Below are positions 9,210 to 17,492 of a stretch of DNA of 39,426 bases, one piece after another. The stretch is from Micromonospora inaquosa. GTDB taxonomy: Bacteria; Actinomycetota; Actinomycetes; Mycobacteriales; Micromonosporaceae. The notes beneath the pieces are model-generated. The model was not told the origin of the DNA and ran no database searches. It saw nothing but the letters and a program-made list of their open reading frames with translations. Every line of letters begins with the position of its first letter. Within the stretch, counting starts at the first letter, position 1. The DNA lies in contig NZ_QGSZ01000244.1 of NCBI RefSeq assembly GCF_003857055.1, positions 1 through 39,426 on the forward strand, in the 5' to 3' direction. A program made the translations under genes and the position numbers.

Positions 9210-9650
9210 ATGGGTAGCATCCCGCCGCCGAACACCGGCGATCTGCACGTCAGCGTCGAGGATCTCGACGCCGCCGCAGCGTACGTCGAGCGGCTGAAGC
9301 AGTACATCGACGACACGATCAGCTACGAGATGGAACGCATCAAGGAGCGGATGAAGGGCGACAGCAACAACGCCCAGACCGTTCCGAACGGCACCCCCTT
9401 CGGCGCGTACGAGGACGCACGTATGCAGTGGGCGGCCCTGACCACGTCCACGGCCAACATGGAGGCCCATCTCGCGACGCTCTCCCAGAAGCTCGCCGCG
9501 CTCAAGGAGGGCACCGAGGACATCGCCAAGGCGTTCCGCGACACGGAGGCGCGTAACGGCGCCAACGGCAAGGAGATCGAGCGGCTGCTGGAGTCGGCGG
9601 CGCCGCCGCCCACCGCCAGCGGCGCACCCACCTACCCGTACACGGCCTGA
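9210..9650 (+). CDS. Small helical WXG100/ESX-like partner protein
   Basis: Predicted 146-residue, almost entirely alpha-helical protein with a good ribosome site (GGGAGGA) before the ATG. Two long amphipathic helices (about 14-50 and 70-118) are separated by a turn containing 'NGTPFG'. This is the helical-hairpin layout of the WXG100/ESAT-6-like superfamily, but the literal WXG is absent ('MQWAALTTS' lies at the turn side). The Pro-rich tail ends PTYPYTA. It is 10 bp upstream of the large WXG protein and likely translated from the same mRNA. Order and size recall PE/PPE or EsxB-type heterodimers, in which a short helical partner precedes a longer protein with a variable tail. Secretion by a type VII system is inferred from that context, not shown. 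No classical YxxxD/E export motif is obvious. Confidence 0.72.
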   Translation: MGSIPPPNTGDLHVSVEDLDAAAAYVERLKQYIDDTISYEMERIKERMKGDSNNAQTVPNGTPFGAYEDARMQWAALTTSTANMEAHLATLSQKLAALKEGTEDIAKAFRDTEARNGANGKEIERLLESAAPPPTASGAPTYPYTA

Positions 9651-9660
9651 GGGGGACGTC

Positions 9661-11160
9661 ATGGCTGGAGGAACCTGGGAGCGGTGCGTCCGCGAGGTGA
9701 CGCTCTCCGCAGACCCGGAGACGGTCGGATCGGTCGGAGCGGGCTGGAGCAACCTCTCCAGCGGCCTCCAACAGTTGCGAGACGCGCTGGTCGGTCGGTC
9801 GTTCGTCGGCCCGATCGCGACGGGCCAGGAACGCCCGCACGTCGGCGGCCTGCCCGGGATGCTCGCCGGTTGGAAGGGCAGCGGTGGCGACGCGTACCGC
9901 GAGCACCTGGGCAAGATCGGAAAGCAGATCGAGGATCTGATCACCGACGCGACAAACGTCAGTGGCGCCCTGACGCGGATCGAGGGTGACATCCGCAAGT
10001 CGGTCTCCACGATCCCGATCCCACTGACTGACGACTTCGGCATCAACAACTGGAGCCTGCCCAACGGCACCGACCTCGGCGACGCCCGCGACGGCGAGAG
10101 CGCCTCGGGGTTCCTCGCCGCCCTGCGTCAGGACTACCAGAACAACCCCGCCGCGTACGCCGACGGCGCGTTCCGCGACAAGGCCGACGACCTGGAAGCG
10201 ACAATGAAGGTCGACGGCCGGGCCGACGACCAGAAGCGGGGCGGCTGGTGGGACACCAAGTCCCACCTGGACAACTGGTACCGCGACAACCAGCAGGCGG
10301 CGAACACCGCGATGGCGCCGCTGCCCAAGGCGGTCTACACCGAGCGTCCCAAGCTCACTGTCAACAGCCCGGATAAGTCGGGACAAGAGGACGTTCTTCG
10401 TCGCGACCCCCGGGTCCCGCCGACGGGGCGGCCCGACATTGGTGGCGGCGATTTCGGCGGCAAGCCCGACATCGGTGGTGGCGGCCCAACGATCGGCAGC
10501 AAGCCGCCGGGCATTGGCGACACGGGCGGTCCGACGTCCACCGTCGACCCGTTCTCGCCGACCAACCCCGGTGGGATCGGTGCTGGCTCGCCTTCCGGCG
10601 GCACCGGTCAGCTCACGTCCCCGTCGACAGGTGCCGGTTATGCGGGCTACCCGGACGGTGACGCTGGCTACAGCAGCGGTCTGGCTGGCGCCAGCCCCAG
10701 CGGCATCGGTGGTCTGGGTGGTGGCATCGGCGGCGGCGGGGTCGGCTCCGCCGGTCTCGGTGGCGCCGGCGGTGGTTTCGGCGGTGGTGGTTTCGGCGGT
10801 GGGGCCGGCGTCGGGTCGGCTGGCGGAATCGGTGCCGGCGGTGGCCTGGGCGCGGGCGGCGGCATCGGCGTGGGCGGCATCCCCGGCATGGTGGGCGGCG
10901 GCAACGGAAAAGTGCCGCCGATGACGAGCGCCGCGAACGCGTTGCGCACCGCTGCGGGTGCCGGCGGCGCCGGGATGGCGGGCGGCGCGCGTGGTGCGGG
11001 CGTCGGCGGCGCCGGAATGATGGGCGGCGGCGGCATGATGGGCGGCGCGGGCGGCGCCGGGCACGGCGGTGGCAGCGGCACCGAGCACTCGTCATGGTTG
11101 ACTGAGGATGACGATCCGTGGGGCCCTGGTGACGGGGCGTCTCCGGGTGTCCTTCGATGA
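9661..11160 (+). CDS. WXG-domain protein with long Gly-rich tail (PPE/EspB-like type VII substrate candidate)
   Basis: 499 residues; the ribosome site GAGGGGGA overlaps the previous stop codon, so the two genes are translationally close. Residues 1-130 are helical and contain a true WXG, 'GWKGSGGDAYREHL' (W71-K72-G73), at the expected turn. A second mixed region, about 130-250, includes 'GWWDTKSHLDNWYRDN'. Residues about 258-475 are a Gly/Ala/Ser low-complexity tail of GG-phi repeats, like the tails of PPE-MPTR or EspB proteins. The extreme C-terminus is conspicuous: acidic 'SSWLTEDDDPWG' (W479, W487) after the glycine stretch. There is no signal peptide and no transmembrane segment. It probably forms a complex with the 9210 product and leaves the cell by a type VII machine encoded elsewhere, because no EccB/C/D/E gene is present in this window. 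Confidence 0.75.
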   Translation: MAGGTWERCVREVTLSADPETVGSVGAGWSNLSSGLQQLRDALVGRSFVGPIATGQERPHVGGLPGMLAGWKGSGGDAYREHLGKIGKQIEDLITDATNVSGALTRIEGDIRKSVSTIPIPLTDDFGINNWSLPNGTDLGDARDGESASGFLAALRQDYQNNPAAYADGAFRDKADDLEATMKVDGRADDQKRGGWWDTKSHLDNWYRDNQQAANTAMAPLPKAVYTERPKLTVNSPDKSGQEDVLRRDPRVPPTGRPDIGGGDFGGKPDIGGGGPTIGSKPPGIGDTGGPTSTVDPFSPTNPGGIGAGSPSGGTGQLTSPSTGAGYAGYPDGDAGYSSGLAGASPSGIGGLGGGIGGGGVGSAGLGGAGGGFGGGGFGGGAGVGSAGGIGAGGGLGAGGGIGVGGIPGMVGGGNGKVPPMTSAANALRTAAGAGGAGMAGGARGAGVGGAGMMGGGGMMGGAGGAGHGGGSGTEHSSWLTEDDDPWGPGDGASPGVLR

Positions 11161-11170
11161 GGATGGACGG

Positions 11171-12535
11171 ATGAGGGTGAACGGTGGGGCTCTCCGGCGG
11201 GTGACCGCCTGCCTGCTGGCGGGTTTCCTGGTGGTGGCGGCCGCCCAACCGGCGGTCGCCGCGCCCCGGCGGGCCGAGCAGTGGTATCTGGACGAGCTCC
11301 GGATCGATCAGGTGCACGAGATCTCGACCGGGCGGGGCGTGGTCGTGGCCGTGATCGACAGTGGCGTCGAGGCCAGCCATCCGGACCTGCGCGGTCAGGT
11401 GCTTGCCGGGGGGCGCAGCTACGGCACCTCCGGAGACGGTCGGGCCGATGAGGACGGGCATGGCACGCACATGGCCGGCATCATCGCGGCGAAAGCCAGT
11501 CGCGACGGGGTGGACGGCATCGCCCCCGGTGTGAAGATCCTGCCCATCAAGATGCGCAAGGACGACGGGGCCTACACCGACGCCGGGATTGCCCGGGCCA
11601 TCCGGATGGCCGTCGACGGCGGCGCCAAAGTGATCAACATATCCATCGGTGGCCCTGGCTTCGCCAATCCCGTGCAGAAGAGCGCAATCCAGTACGCGTT
11701 GGACCGTGACGTCGTCCTGGTCGCCTCCGCGGGTAACACCGCCCAGGGCCGCACCACCGTGGGCAAGCCCGCCAACACCCCGGGTGTGATCGCGGTGACC
11801 GGGACGACCCGGGGCGGCGCGTTCTGGTCCGGCTCGGTCCAGGGGCCGGAGGCGGTGGTCGCCGCTCCCGGCGATGGCATCTACAACATCGCCAACGAGG
11901 GGGGCTACGGCTGGGGCGACGGGACCTCCGACTCCAGCGCGATCGTCTCTGGTCTCGCCGCGCTGATCCGGGCTAAATATCCGGACCTCAGCGCTCCCAA
12001 CGTGATCAACCGGATCATCCGGACCGCCCGGGATGCCGGCGCGTCGGGACGGGATCCGCAGTACGGCTTCGGGGTGATCGACCCGATGAAGGCGCTGACC
12101 GCGAACGTGCCGCCGGTCACCGCCAACCCACTGCTCGACCCGGCTGCGGCGACCGACCCGGGCCCGGCCCGCACCGAAGGCGCGGACGAGGAGTTCGACG
12201 TCACGCAGCACGGCGATCGCGGTGGCCCGACCGACCAGCAGGTCATGGTGGTCGGCATCGGCATCGCCGTGGTGCTGGTGTTGCTGCTGGGGCTGGTGGT
12301 CTTCCTCATCTGGAACCGCCGTCGATACCGGCGGGAGGCGGCCCGGGCCGCCGACATCCCGGACGAGGTGCTCGACCGGGCGGCCCCGGGCGGGTACCAG
12401 TCGCCGGACGCGAACTACGCCCCGCCGCCCGGCTACCCGCCGGCACCCGGTCAGGGCCCGCCGTCCGGTTATGGCCCGCCGTCCAGTTACGGCCCGCCGG
12501 GCGGGGCGCCGCCCGCCCCGCCGAGAGAGCGGTAA
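11171..12535 (+). CDS. Type VII secretion-associated mycosin-type subtilisin protease (S8)
   Basis: Membrane-anchored serine protease of 454 residues. A signal peptide (about 1-30, ending AQPAVA) leads into an S8 domain with the full triad: D63 ('VIDSG'), H97 ('DGHGTH') and S253 ('GTSDSSAIVSG'), plus oxyanion N189 ('SAGN'). A transmembrane helix (about 358-381) and a basic stop-transfer WNRRRYRR follow, the mycosin (MycP) topology with the catalytic domain outside. Unusually, about 65 residues of Pro/Tyr/Gly-rich tail (GYPP, YGPP repeats) continue into the cytoplasm. Mycosins process or stabilise type VII secretion complexes. The gene starts 10 nt after the WXG protein stop, with GAGGA overlapping that stop, so all three genes form one operon. 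The 'SDSSA' after the catalytic Ser differs from the more usual MAxP or FAAP. Confidence 0.9.
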   Translation: MRVNGGALRRVTACLLAGFLVVAAAQPAVAAPRRAEQWYLDELRIDQVHEISTGRGVVVAVIDSGVEASHPDLRGQVLAGGRSYGTSGDGRADEDGHGTHMAGIIAAKASRDGVDGIAPGVKILPIKMRKDDGAYTDAGIARAIRMAVDGGAKVINISIGGPGFANPVQKSAIQYALDRDVVLVASAGNTAQGRTTVGKPANTPGVIAVTGTTRGGAFWSGSVQGPEAVVAAPGDGIYNIANEGGYGWGDGTSDSSAIVSGLAALIRAKYPDLSAPNVINRIIRTARDAGASGRDPQYGFGVIDPMKALTANVPPVTANPLLDPAAATDPGPARTEGADEEFDVTQHGDRGGPTDQQVMVVGIGIAVVLVLLLGLVVFLIWNRRRYRREAARAADIPDEVLDRAAPGGYQSPDANYAPPPGYPPAPGQGPPSGYGPPSSYGPPGGAPPAPPRER

Positions 12536-12549
12536 CCGGTCCTGATCGT

Positions 12550-12589
12550 GATGGCCGGCTGGTGACCTCCGTGTCGCTGGCCGGCCATC
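12550..12589 (+). terminator. Terminator hairpin after the WXG/mycosin operon
   Basis: GATGGCCGGC (12550-12559) pairs perfectly with GCCGGCCATC (12580-12589). With G-U pairs the stem extends to 17 bp around a 6-nt loop. It begins 15 nt after the mycosin stop. Confidence 0.7.
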
Positions 12590-12692
12590 GGCTTTCGCGG
12601 CGGGTGGTCCCGACCCTGGCGACCGCTTTGCGCCCGTCTGCCGGGGCGATTCGACCGCCCCGGCTGCGTACCGTCACGAGCCCTGCGCCAGG

Positions 12693-13505
12693 ATGGGCGG
12701 ACACGCAGGTACACCCGAGGAGCCCACGATCGCCAGAAAGCCTCAACCCGAGGGCGGCCAGGCACCGGTCGTCCAGCGCGTCCGCATCCGGTACGCCAAG
12801 CGCGGGCCGTTGCGATTCACCTCGCACCGGGACTTCGCCCGGGCGTTCGAGCGCGCGCTACGCCGGGCCGCTGTGCCGGTCGCCTTCTCCCAGGGTTTCC
12901 ACCCGCACCCGAAGATCTCCTACGCCAGTGCCGCGCCCACCGGGGTGGCCAGCGAGGCGGAGTACCTGGAAATCGCCCTTCAGGCCGAGGTCGACCCGGA
13001 GGCGTTGCGCGCCGCGTTGGACGCCGCGCTCTCTCCGGGGCTGGACGTTTTGGACGCCGTGATCGCCGAGGGCGGCAACCTGCCGGACCGGATCGAGGCG
13101 TCGCACTGGTACATCGAGTTGCCCGAGGTCGACACGGCGGTGCTGCGCGCCGCCGTGGACGCCTTCGTCGCGGCCGAGGAGGTGCTGGTCGAGCGGATGA
13201 CCAAGCAGGGGCGACGTACTTTCGACGCCCGCGCCGCCGTGATATCGATCGATGTCCAACTACCTACGCCGACGCCTTCCGGGGCGCCGGCCGTACCGTG
13301 TGCGATACTCGAACTGGTCGTGCGGCAGGTCACCCCGTCCGTACGGCCCGATGACGTCCTTTCCGGCCTCCGCGTGGTGGCCGACCTGGAGCCGCCGGTT
13401 TCGCCGAGGGTGACCCGGCTGGCTCAGGGCACGTTGACCGCGCAGGGTGCGATCGTGGATCCGTTGGATGCGGACCGCGACGGGGCAGCCATCGTTGGGC
13501 ACTGA
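12693..13505 (+). CDS. TIGR03936/DUF2344 radical SAM-associated protein
   Basis: Partner protein of the TIGR03960 radical SAM family. The N-terminal 'VRIRYAKRGPLRFTSHRDFARAFERALRRA' and 'SQGFHPHPKISYASAAPTGV' blocks are diagnostic of DUF2344; at 270 residues (about 258 if the later start is used) the length is normal. No Fe-S cysteines are seen, so it is not itself a radical SAM enzyme. The start is uncertain. The ATG at 12693 has no ribosome site. An ideal GAGGAG (12717-12722) lies 6 nt before an in-frame ATC (12729), which would give a product beginning ARKPQPEGG. A -10-like TACCGT (12669-12674) would produce a short leader. Its position just before rne is the usual one and supports a role linked to RNA metabolism or translation; the activity is unknown. 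Confidence 0.88.
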   Translation: MGGHAGTPEEPTIARKPQPEGGQAPVVQRVRIRYAKRGPLRFTSHRDFARAFERALRRAAVPVAFSQGFHPHPKISYASAAPTGVASEAEYLEIALQAEVDPEALRAALDAALSPGLDVLDAVIAEGGNLPDRIEASHWYIELPEVDTAVLRAAVDAFVAAEEVLVERMTKQGRRTFDARAAVISIDVQLPTPTPSGAPAVPCAILELVVRQVTPSVRPDDVLSGLRVVADLEPPVSPRVTRLAQGTLTAQGAIVDPLDADRDGAAIVGH

Positions 13506-13636
13506 CCGACGGTCCGTGCTCTGGCAGGCAGACTTCGGCGGTCGCGCACCACGCGCGCCCGGCGGAAACACTTTTGCGGCGACCCTGCGTGGCAGCGCTC
13601 ACCCGCGCCCGGGGTAGCCAGAACTGGAGAACGTCC

Positions 13637-16600
13637 ATGCTCGAGAACGAGCCCGAGGGCGGCGAACGGACCGGTTCACAGCCGGCCAGCGAGACCGCCG
13701 ACCAGAGCAGCACGGCCGACGGCGCCGCCGTCGCGCCCCCCACCACCGAGGTCGGTTCGGCCTCGATGGGACCAGCCGGCGCGGAGAGCGCTCCCGAGGC
13801 CGCCGAGCCGGCTGCGCCGGTGCGGCGCGCCAGGGCGACCCGTCGTCGGGCCGCCCCGCTCAACCAGCCGGAGCAGACCGAGGCCCCGGTCGAGGCGTCC
13901 CCCGGTGGGGCCGGCAGCGCCGAAACGCCGCAGGCGGAGGTCTTCGCACCCGTCTCCGGCGACCAGGACGTCGCCCCGAAGACCCCCCGGCGCCGCCGAA
14001 AGGCGACCGCCGTCGAGACGACCGCTGAGGAGCCCCTGGTCGCCGCCTCCGCTGAGGCGGCCTCGGCCGAGGTGGTTCCGCCGGTCAAGGTGACCCGTAC
14101 CCGGCGCAAGAAGGCCACACCGGCCGCCGTCGAGGAGCCGCCCGCCACCGAGCAGCCGGCCGCCGCCGACGAGGTGCCCGCCGTCGAGGAGCCGGTGGTC
14201 GAGGAGGCGGCCGTCACCGAGGAGCCGGCGGAGTCCGACCTGCGCGAGGCCGAGGCCGAGTTGAACGACTCCGAGGCCCTGCCGAGCACCTCCGCCGCCG
14301 AGCTGGCCTGGAGCAGTGGCCCGCAGGAGCGCTCCGGCGACGTGGCACCGGGCGTGGCCGTGTCCGGTGTGACGGATGAGCCGATCGAGCCGGCCGAGAT
14401 CGAGCCGGAGCAGCCGCGTACCCGCCGTCGGCGGGCTGCCCTCTCCGCGCCCACCGTGCTGTTCATGGCACCCCAGCCGGACGCCGTGCCGGTGACCCGA
14501 CCGGTGGAGCCCGCTGCGGCGCCCCCCGAGGAGCCGGCCGTCGAGGAAGCCGCCGAGCCGTCCCGCCGCCGTCGGCGCGGTCGCCGCGAGGTCGAGCCGG
14601 TGGAGCCGATCGAGGCGATCGAGGCCGAAGAGGAGCCGACCGAGGAGGCCGACGAGGCCACCGAGGCGGATGAGGACGACGAGGACAGCGCCGCCGCGCG
14701 CCGCCGCCGTCGGCGTGGTCGCCGGGGCCGCGGCCGGGGCAAGGGCGGGGCCGACGACGCCGAGGACGAGGAGTCCGAGGAAGCGGCGCAGGTCGATGAG
14801 GAAGAGACCGCCGAGGCCGAGGCCGAGGGTGACGAGGACGAGGAGTCCGAGGGTGGGGACGGCCTGACCCGTCGTCGCCGTCGTCGTCGCCGTCGTGGCG
14901 CCGGTGACACCGAGGGCGCGGCGGACGACGGCGTGCCCACCGTGGTGAAGATCCGCGAGCCGCGCCGAACCGTCGACGAGGTGCAGGGCGTGTCGGGCTC
15001 GACCCGGCTGGAGGCCAAGCGCCAGCGCCGCCGCGACGGCCGGGAGCAGCGGCGTACCCGCCCGCCGATCCTCAGCGAGTCGGAGTTCCTGGCGCGGCGG
15101 GAGGCCGTCGACCGGGTGATGGCGGTTCGGCAGCGCGGTGACCGCACCCAGATCGCCGTTCTGGAGGACGGCGTGCTGGTCGAGCACTACGTCACCCGCA
15201 ACTCCTCCGCGACGATGGCCGGCAACGTGTACCTGGGCAAGGTGCAGAACGTGCTGCCGAGCATGGAGGCCGCGTTCGTCGACGTCGGCCGGGGCCGCAA
15301 CGCGGTGCTGTACGCCGGTGAGGTCAACTGGGACACCTCCGGGCTGGAGGGGCGGGCCCGCTCGATCGAGCAGGCGCTGCGCTCTGGCGACTCGGTGCTG
15401 GTCCAGGTCACCAAGGACCCGATCGGGCACAAGGGCGCACGGCTGACCAGCCACATCGCGCTCTCGGGGCGGCACCTGGTCTACGTGCCCAACGGCAACG
15501 CCTCCGGGATCAGCCGCAAGCTGCCCGACAACGAGCGCAAGCGGCTGCGGGACGTGCTCAAGAAGCTGGTCCCGGACGGCGCGGGCGTGATCGTCCGGAC
15601 GGCCGCCGAGGGTGCCACCGAGGATGAGCTGGCCCGCGACGTCAAGCGGCTCCAGGCGCAGTGGGAGGACATTCAGGCCAAGGCCGCCGAGGGTGGCGCT
15701 CCGGTGCTGCTCTACGGGGAGCCCGACCTGGTCATCCGGGTGGTCCGGGACCTGTTCAACGAGGACTTCCGCGAGCTGGTGATCGAGGGCGAGCAGTCGT
15801 ACGACATGGTCGAGTCGTACCTGTCGCACGTCTCGCCGGACCTGGTCGACCGGGTGCGCCGGCACGTCGGCACGAGTGACGTCTTCGCCGAGTACCGGAT
15901 CGACGAGCAGATCATCAAGGGCCTGGACCGCAAGGTCTTCCTGCCCTCCGGTGGCTCGTTGGTGATCGACCGCACCGAGGCGATGACGGTCGTCGACGTC
16001 AACACCGGCAAGTACACCGGCTCCGGGGGCAACCTGGAGGAGACCGTCACTCGCAACAACCTGGAGGCGGCGGAGGAGATCGTCCGTCAGCTCCGGCTGC
16101 GCGACATCGGCGGCATCGTGGTGATCGACTTCATCGACATGGTGCTGGAGTCGAACCGTGAGCTGGTGCTGCGCCGGCTCACCGAGTGCCTGGGCCGGGA
16201 CCGCACCAAGCACCAGGTCACCGAGATCACCTCGCTCGGTCTGGTGCAGATGACCCGTAAGCGCATCGGTGCGGGCCTGCTGGAGGCGTTCAGCGAGACC
16301 TGCGAGTGCTGCAAGGGTCGGGGCGTCATCATCCACACCGAGCCGGTGCCGGAGAAGGCGCGCCCCGCCGGTGCGGGGGAGAAGGTCAAGGCGGTCGCCG
16401 CGTCGGTGGCTCCTGCTCCGGCGGCCGAGCCGAGTGCCACGTCGTCGCGCCGTCGGGCGCGCAAGAACGCCCCGGCCGCGGCCGAGCGGACCGTGGTCGA
16501 GATCGTCGACACCGATTCGAACGCCGAACCGGACGCCGACTACCAGGACACCATGGGCTACGACCTGTCCCGCTACGAGTCGGACACCGCCGCCGCGCCG

Positions 16601-16759
16601 GCGATCTCCGACGCTCAGCAGGGTGAGTCGGCTCGGCTGGCCGCGGCGGACGACCCGGACGCGCTCGCTGACGGTGAGGGCGACGACGAGGCCACCGAAG
16701 GTGGTGGCGGCCGTCGCCGGTCGCGTCGGGGTGGCGCCCGTCGGCGGACCCGCCCCTGA
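13637..16759 (+). CDS. rne: Ribonuclease E/G family endoribonuclease
   Basis: Cytoplasmic endoribonuclease of 1040 residues for mRNA decay and rRNA processing. The ATG at 13637 follows GGAGAAC; an upstream ATG lacks a ribosome site. Residues 1 to about 480 are disordered, alternating Glu/Ala-rich and Arg-rich blocks (RRRRRGRRGRGRGKGG; GLTRRRRRRRRRG). The conserved core begins with an S1 domain (about 525-600, 'GNVYLGKVQNVLPSMEAAFVDVG'). It continues with the DNase I-like catalytic domain, including D787 ('VVDVNTGKYTG') and D831 ('VVIDFIDM'), the Mg-binding aspartates, and a Zn-link CECC (C889, C892) for dimer/tetramer assembly. A basic tail RRRSRRGGARRRTRP ends it. Placement of long disordered arms before the core is typical of actinobacterial RNase E, where they recruit RNA and degradosome partners. 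It is followed by a strong terminator. Confidence 0.96.
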   Translation: MLENEPEGGERTGSQPASETADQSSTADGAAVAPPTTEVGSASMGPAGAESAPEAAEPAAPVRRARATRRRAAPLNQPEQTEAPVEASPGGAGSAETPQAEVFAPVSGDQDVAPKTPRRRRKATAVETTAEEPLVAASAEAASAEVVPPVKVTRTRRKKATPAAVEEPPATEQPAAADEVPAVEEPVVEEAAVTEEPAESDLREAEAELNDSEALPSTSAAELAWSSGPQERSGDVAPGVAVSGVTDEPIEPAEIEPEQPRTRRRRAALSAPTVLFMAPQPDAVPVTRPVEPAAAPPEEPAVEEAAEPSRRRRRGRREVEPVEPIEAIEAEEEPTEEADEATEADEDDEDSAAARRRRRRGRRGRGRGKGGADDAEDEESEEAAQVDEEETAEAEAEGDEDEESEGGDGLTRRRRRRRRRGAGDTEGAADDGVPTVVKIREPRRTVDEVQGVSGSTRLEAKRQRRRDGREQRRTRPPILSESEFLARREAVDRVMAVRQRGDRTQIAVLEDGVLVEHYVTRNSSATMAGNVYLGKVQNVLPSMEAAFVDVGRGRNAVLYAGEVNWDTSGLEGRARSIEQALRSGDSVLVQVTKDPIGHKGARLTSHIALSGRHLVYVPNGNASGISRKLPDNERKRLRDVLKKLVPDGAGVIVRTAAEGATEDELARDVKRLQAQWEDIQAKAAEGGAPVLLYGEPDLVIRVVRDLFNEDFRELVIEGEQSYDMVESYLSHVSPDLVDRVRRHVGTSDVFAEYRIDEQIIKGLDRKVFLPSGGSLVIDRTEAMTVVDVNTGKYTGSGGNLEETVTRNNLEAAEEIVRQLRLRDIGGIVVIDFIDMVLESNRELVLRRLTECLGRDRTKHQVTEITSLGLVQMTRKRIGAGLLEAFSETCECCKGRGVIIHTEPVPEKARPAGAGEKVKAVAASVAPAPAAEPSATSSRRRARKNAPAAAERTVVEIVDTDSNAEPDADYQDTMGYDLSRYESDTAAAPAISDAQQGESARLAAADDPDALADGEGDDEATEGGGGRRRSRRGGARRRTRP

Positions 16760-16785
16760 GCGCCTGACCGGCCACGTGTGTGACG

Positions 16786-16822
16786 AGGTCCCTCTCCCGG
16801 CACTTTGCCGGGGGAGGGACCT
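16786..16822 (+). terminator. Terminator hairpin after rne
   Basis: A 16-bp stem (16786-16801 with 16807-16822) has one G-U pair and an ACTTT loop. It starts 27 nt after the rne stop. No long U-tract follows. Confidence 0.8.
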
Positions 16823-17166
16823 TGCCGTTGCGGCCACCGGTCCTCGATCGGCCGTCGCAGGTCGGGAGCATCCGCAGCTCACGACCCGGCTCGCCAACCT
16901 CGGGGCCGGATGTTCCGGGCTCGGTGTCGACGTCGAGTCGATCGACGAGATCGAACTCGACCGGCTCCAGCAGCGCCGTCATCAGCTCTGCGCGAGCTGA
17001 CCAGGGCGGGCCGGTTTGGGGTCCGGGCCAGCAATGGCGTACTCTTGCCTGCGGCCCACCTTTGGTGTGCCGAGTTCCCGTGTGCCCACGCCGCCGTGCA
17101 CTGCTACCCGGCGAGCCGCTGCGGGGACGACCGCCAGCAGCCTCAACGACAGGGAGTCCGCCTCCG
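16823..17166 (+). promoter_or_regulatory. rplU promoter and leader region (no gene)
   Basis: This gap holds no convincing gene. A sigma-70-like promoter is visible: TTGGGG (17016-17021), an 18-bp spacer and TACTCT (17040-17045). It predicts a start near 17052 and a leader of about 115 nt. The leader is GC-rich and can fold (for example GCGAGCCGCTGCGGGG around 17110). Autogenous control by ribosomal proteins is possible, but I do not recognise a defined motif. A purine-rich AGGGAG precedes the rplU start by about 12 nt. Confidence 0.5.
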
Positions 17167-17481
17167 ATGTACGCGATCGTCAAGACCGGCGGCAAGCAGT
17201 ACAAGGTCGCCGAGGGCGACGTGATCGAGGTCGAGAAGCTCACCGGTGCCCCCGGTGACGCGGTGAAGCTCACCGCGGTGCTCCTCGTCGACGGTGACGA
17301 CCTGGTGACCGACGCGGCGAAGCTTGCCGAGGTCGCGGTGTCCGGCGAAATCGCCGCGCACACCAAGGGCCCGAAGATCCGGATCCACAAGTTCAAGAAC
17401 AAGACCGGCTACCACAAGCGCCAGGGTCACCGCCAGCCGTTGACCCAGGTCAAGGTGACCGGCATCTCCAGCGGGAAGTAG
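17167..17481 (+). CDS. rplU: 50S ribosomal protein L21
   Basis: Large-subunit ribosomal protein of 104 residues that binds 23S rRNA. The N-terminal [14 protein letters not shown] block and C-terminal '[23 protein letters not shown]' are diagnostic L21 signatures, and the length is normal. The ATG is set by the universally conserved MYAI start. It is the first gene of the conserved rplU-rpmA pair, 11 nt upstream of rpmA, and both are stopped by the intrinsic terminator at 17758-17802. Confidence 0.98.
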   Translation: MYAIVKTGGKQYKVAEGDVIEVEKLTGAPGDAVKLTAVLLVDGDDLVTDAAKLAEVAVSGEIAAHTKGPKIRIHKFKNKTGYHKRQGHRQPLTQVKVTGISSGK

Positions 17482-17492
17482 GTCGTCCTCCA

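Noticed and set aside
10430..11090. Short GGC/GGT repeats as a CRISPR-like array
   Set aside because: They encode the Gly-rich tail in frame, with irregular unit length and no constant spacer size.
14570..14910. Arg-codon runs in rne as a possible programmed frameshift site
   Set aside because: The frame is intact through the region and the blocks resemble those of other actinobacterial RNase E proteins.
13676..16897. Two long antisense frames opposite rne
   Set aside because: Produced by the GC-biased low-complexity arm; Leu/Gly/Arg-rich without motifs, and opposite a well-supported enzyme.
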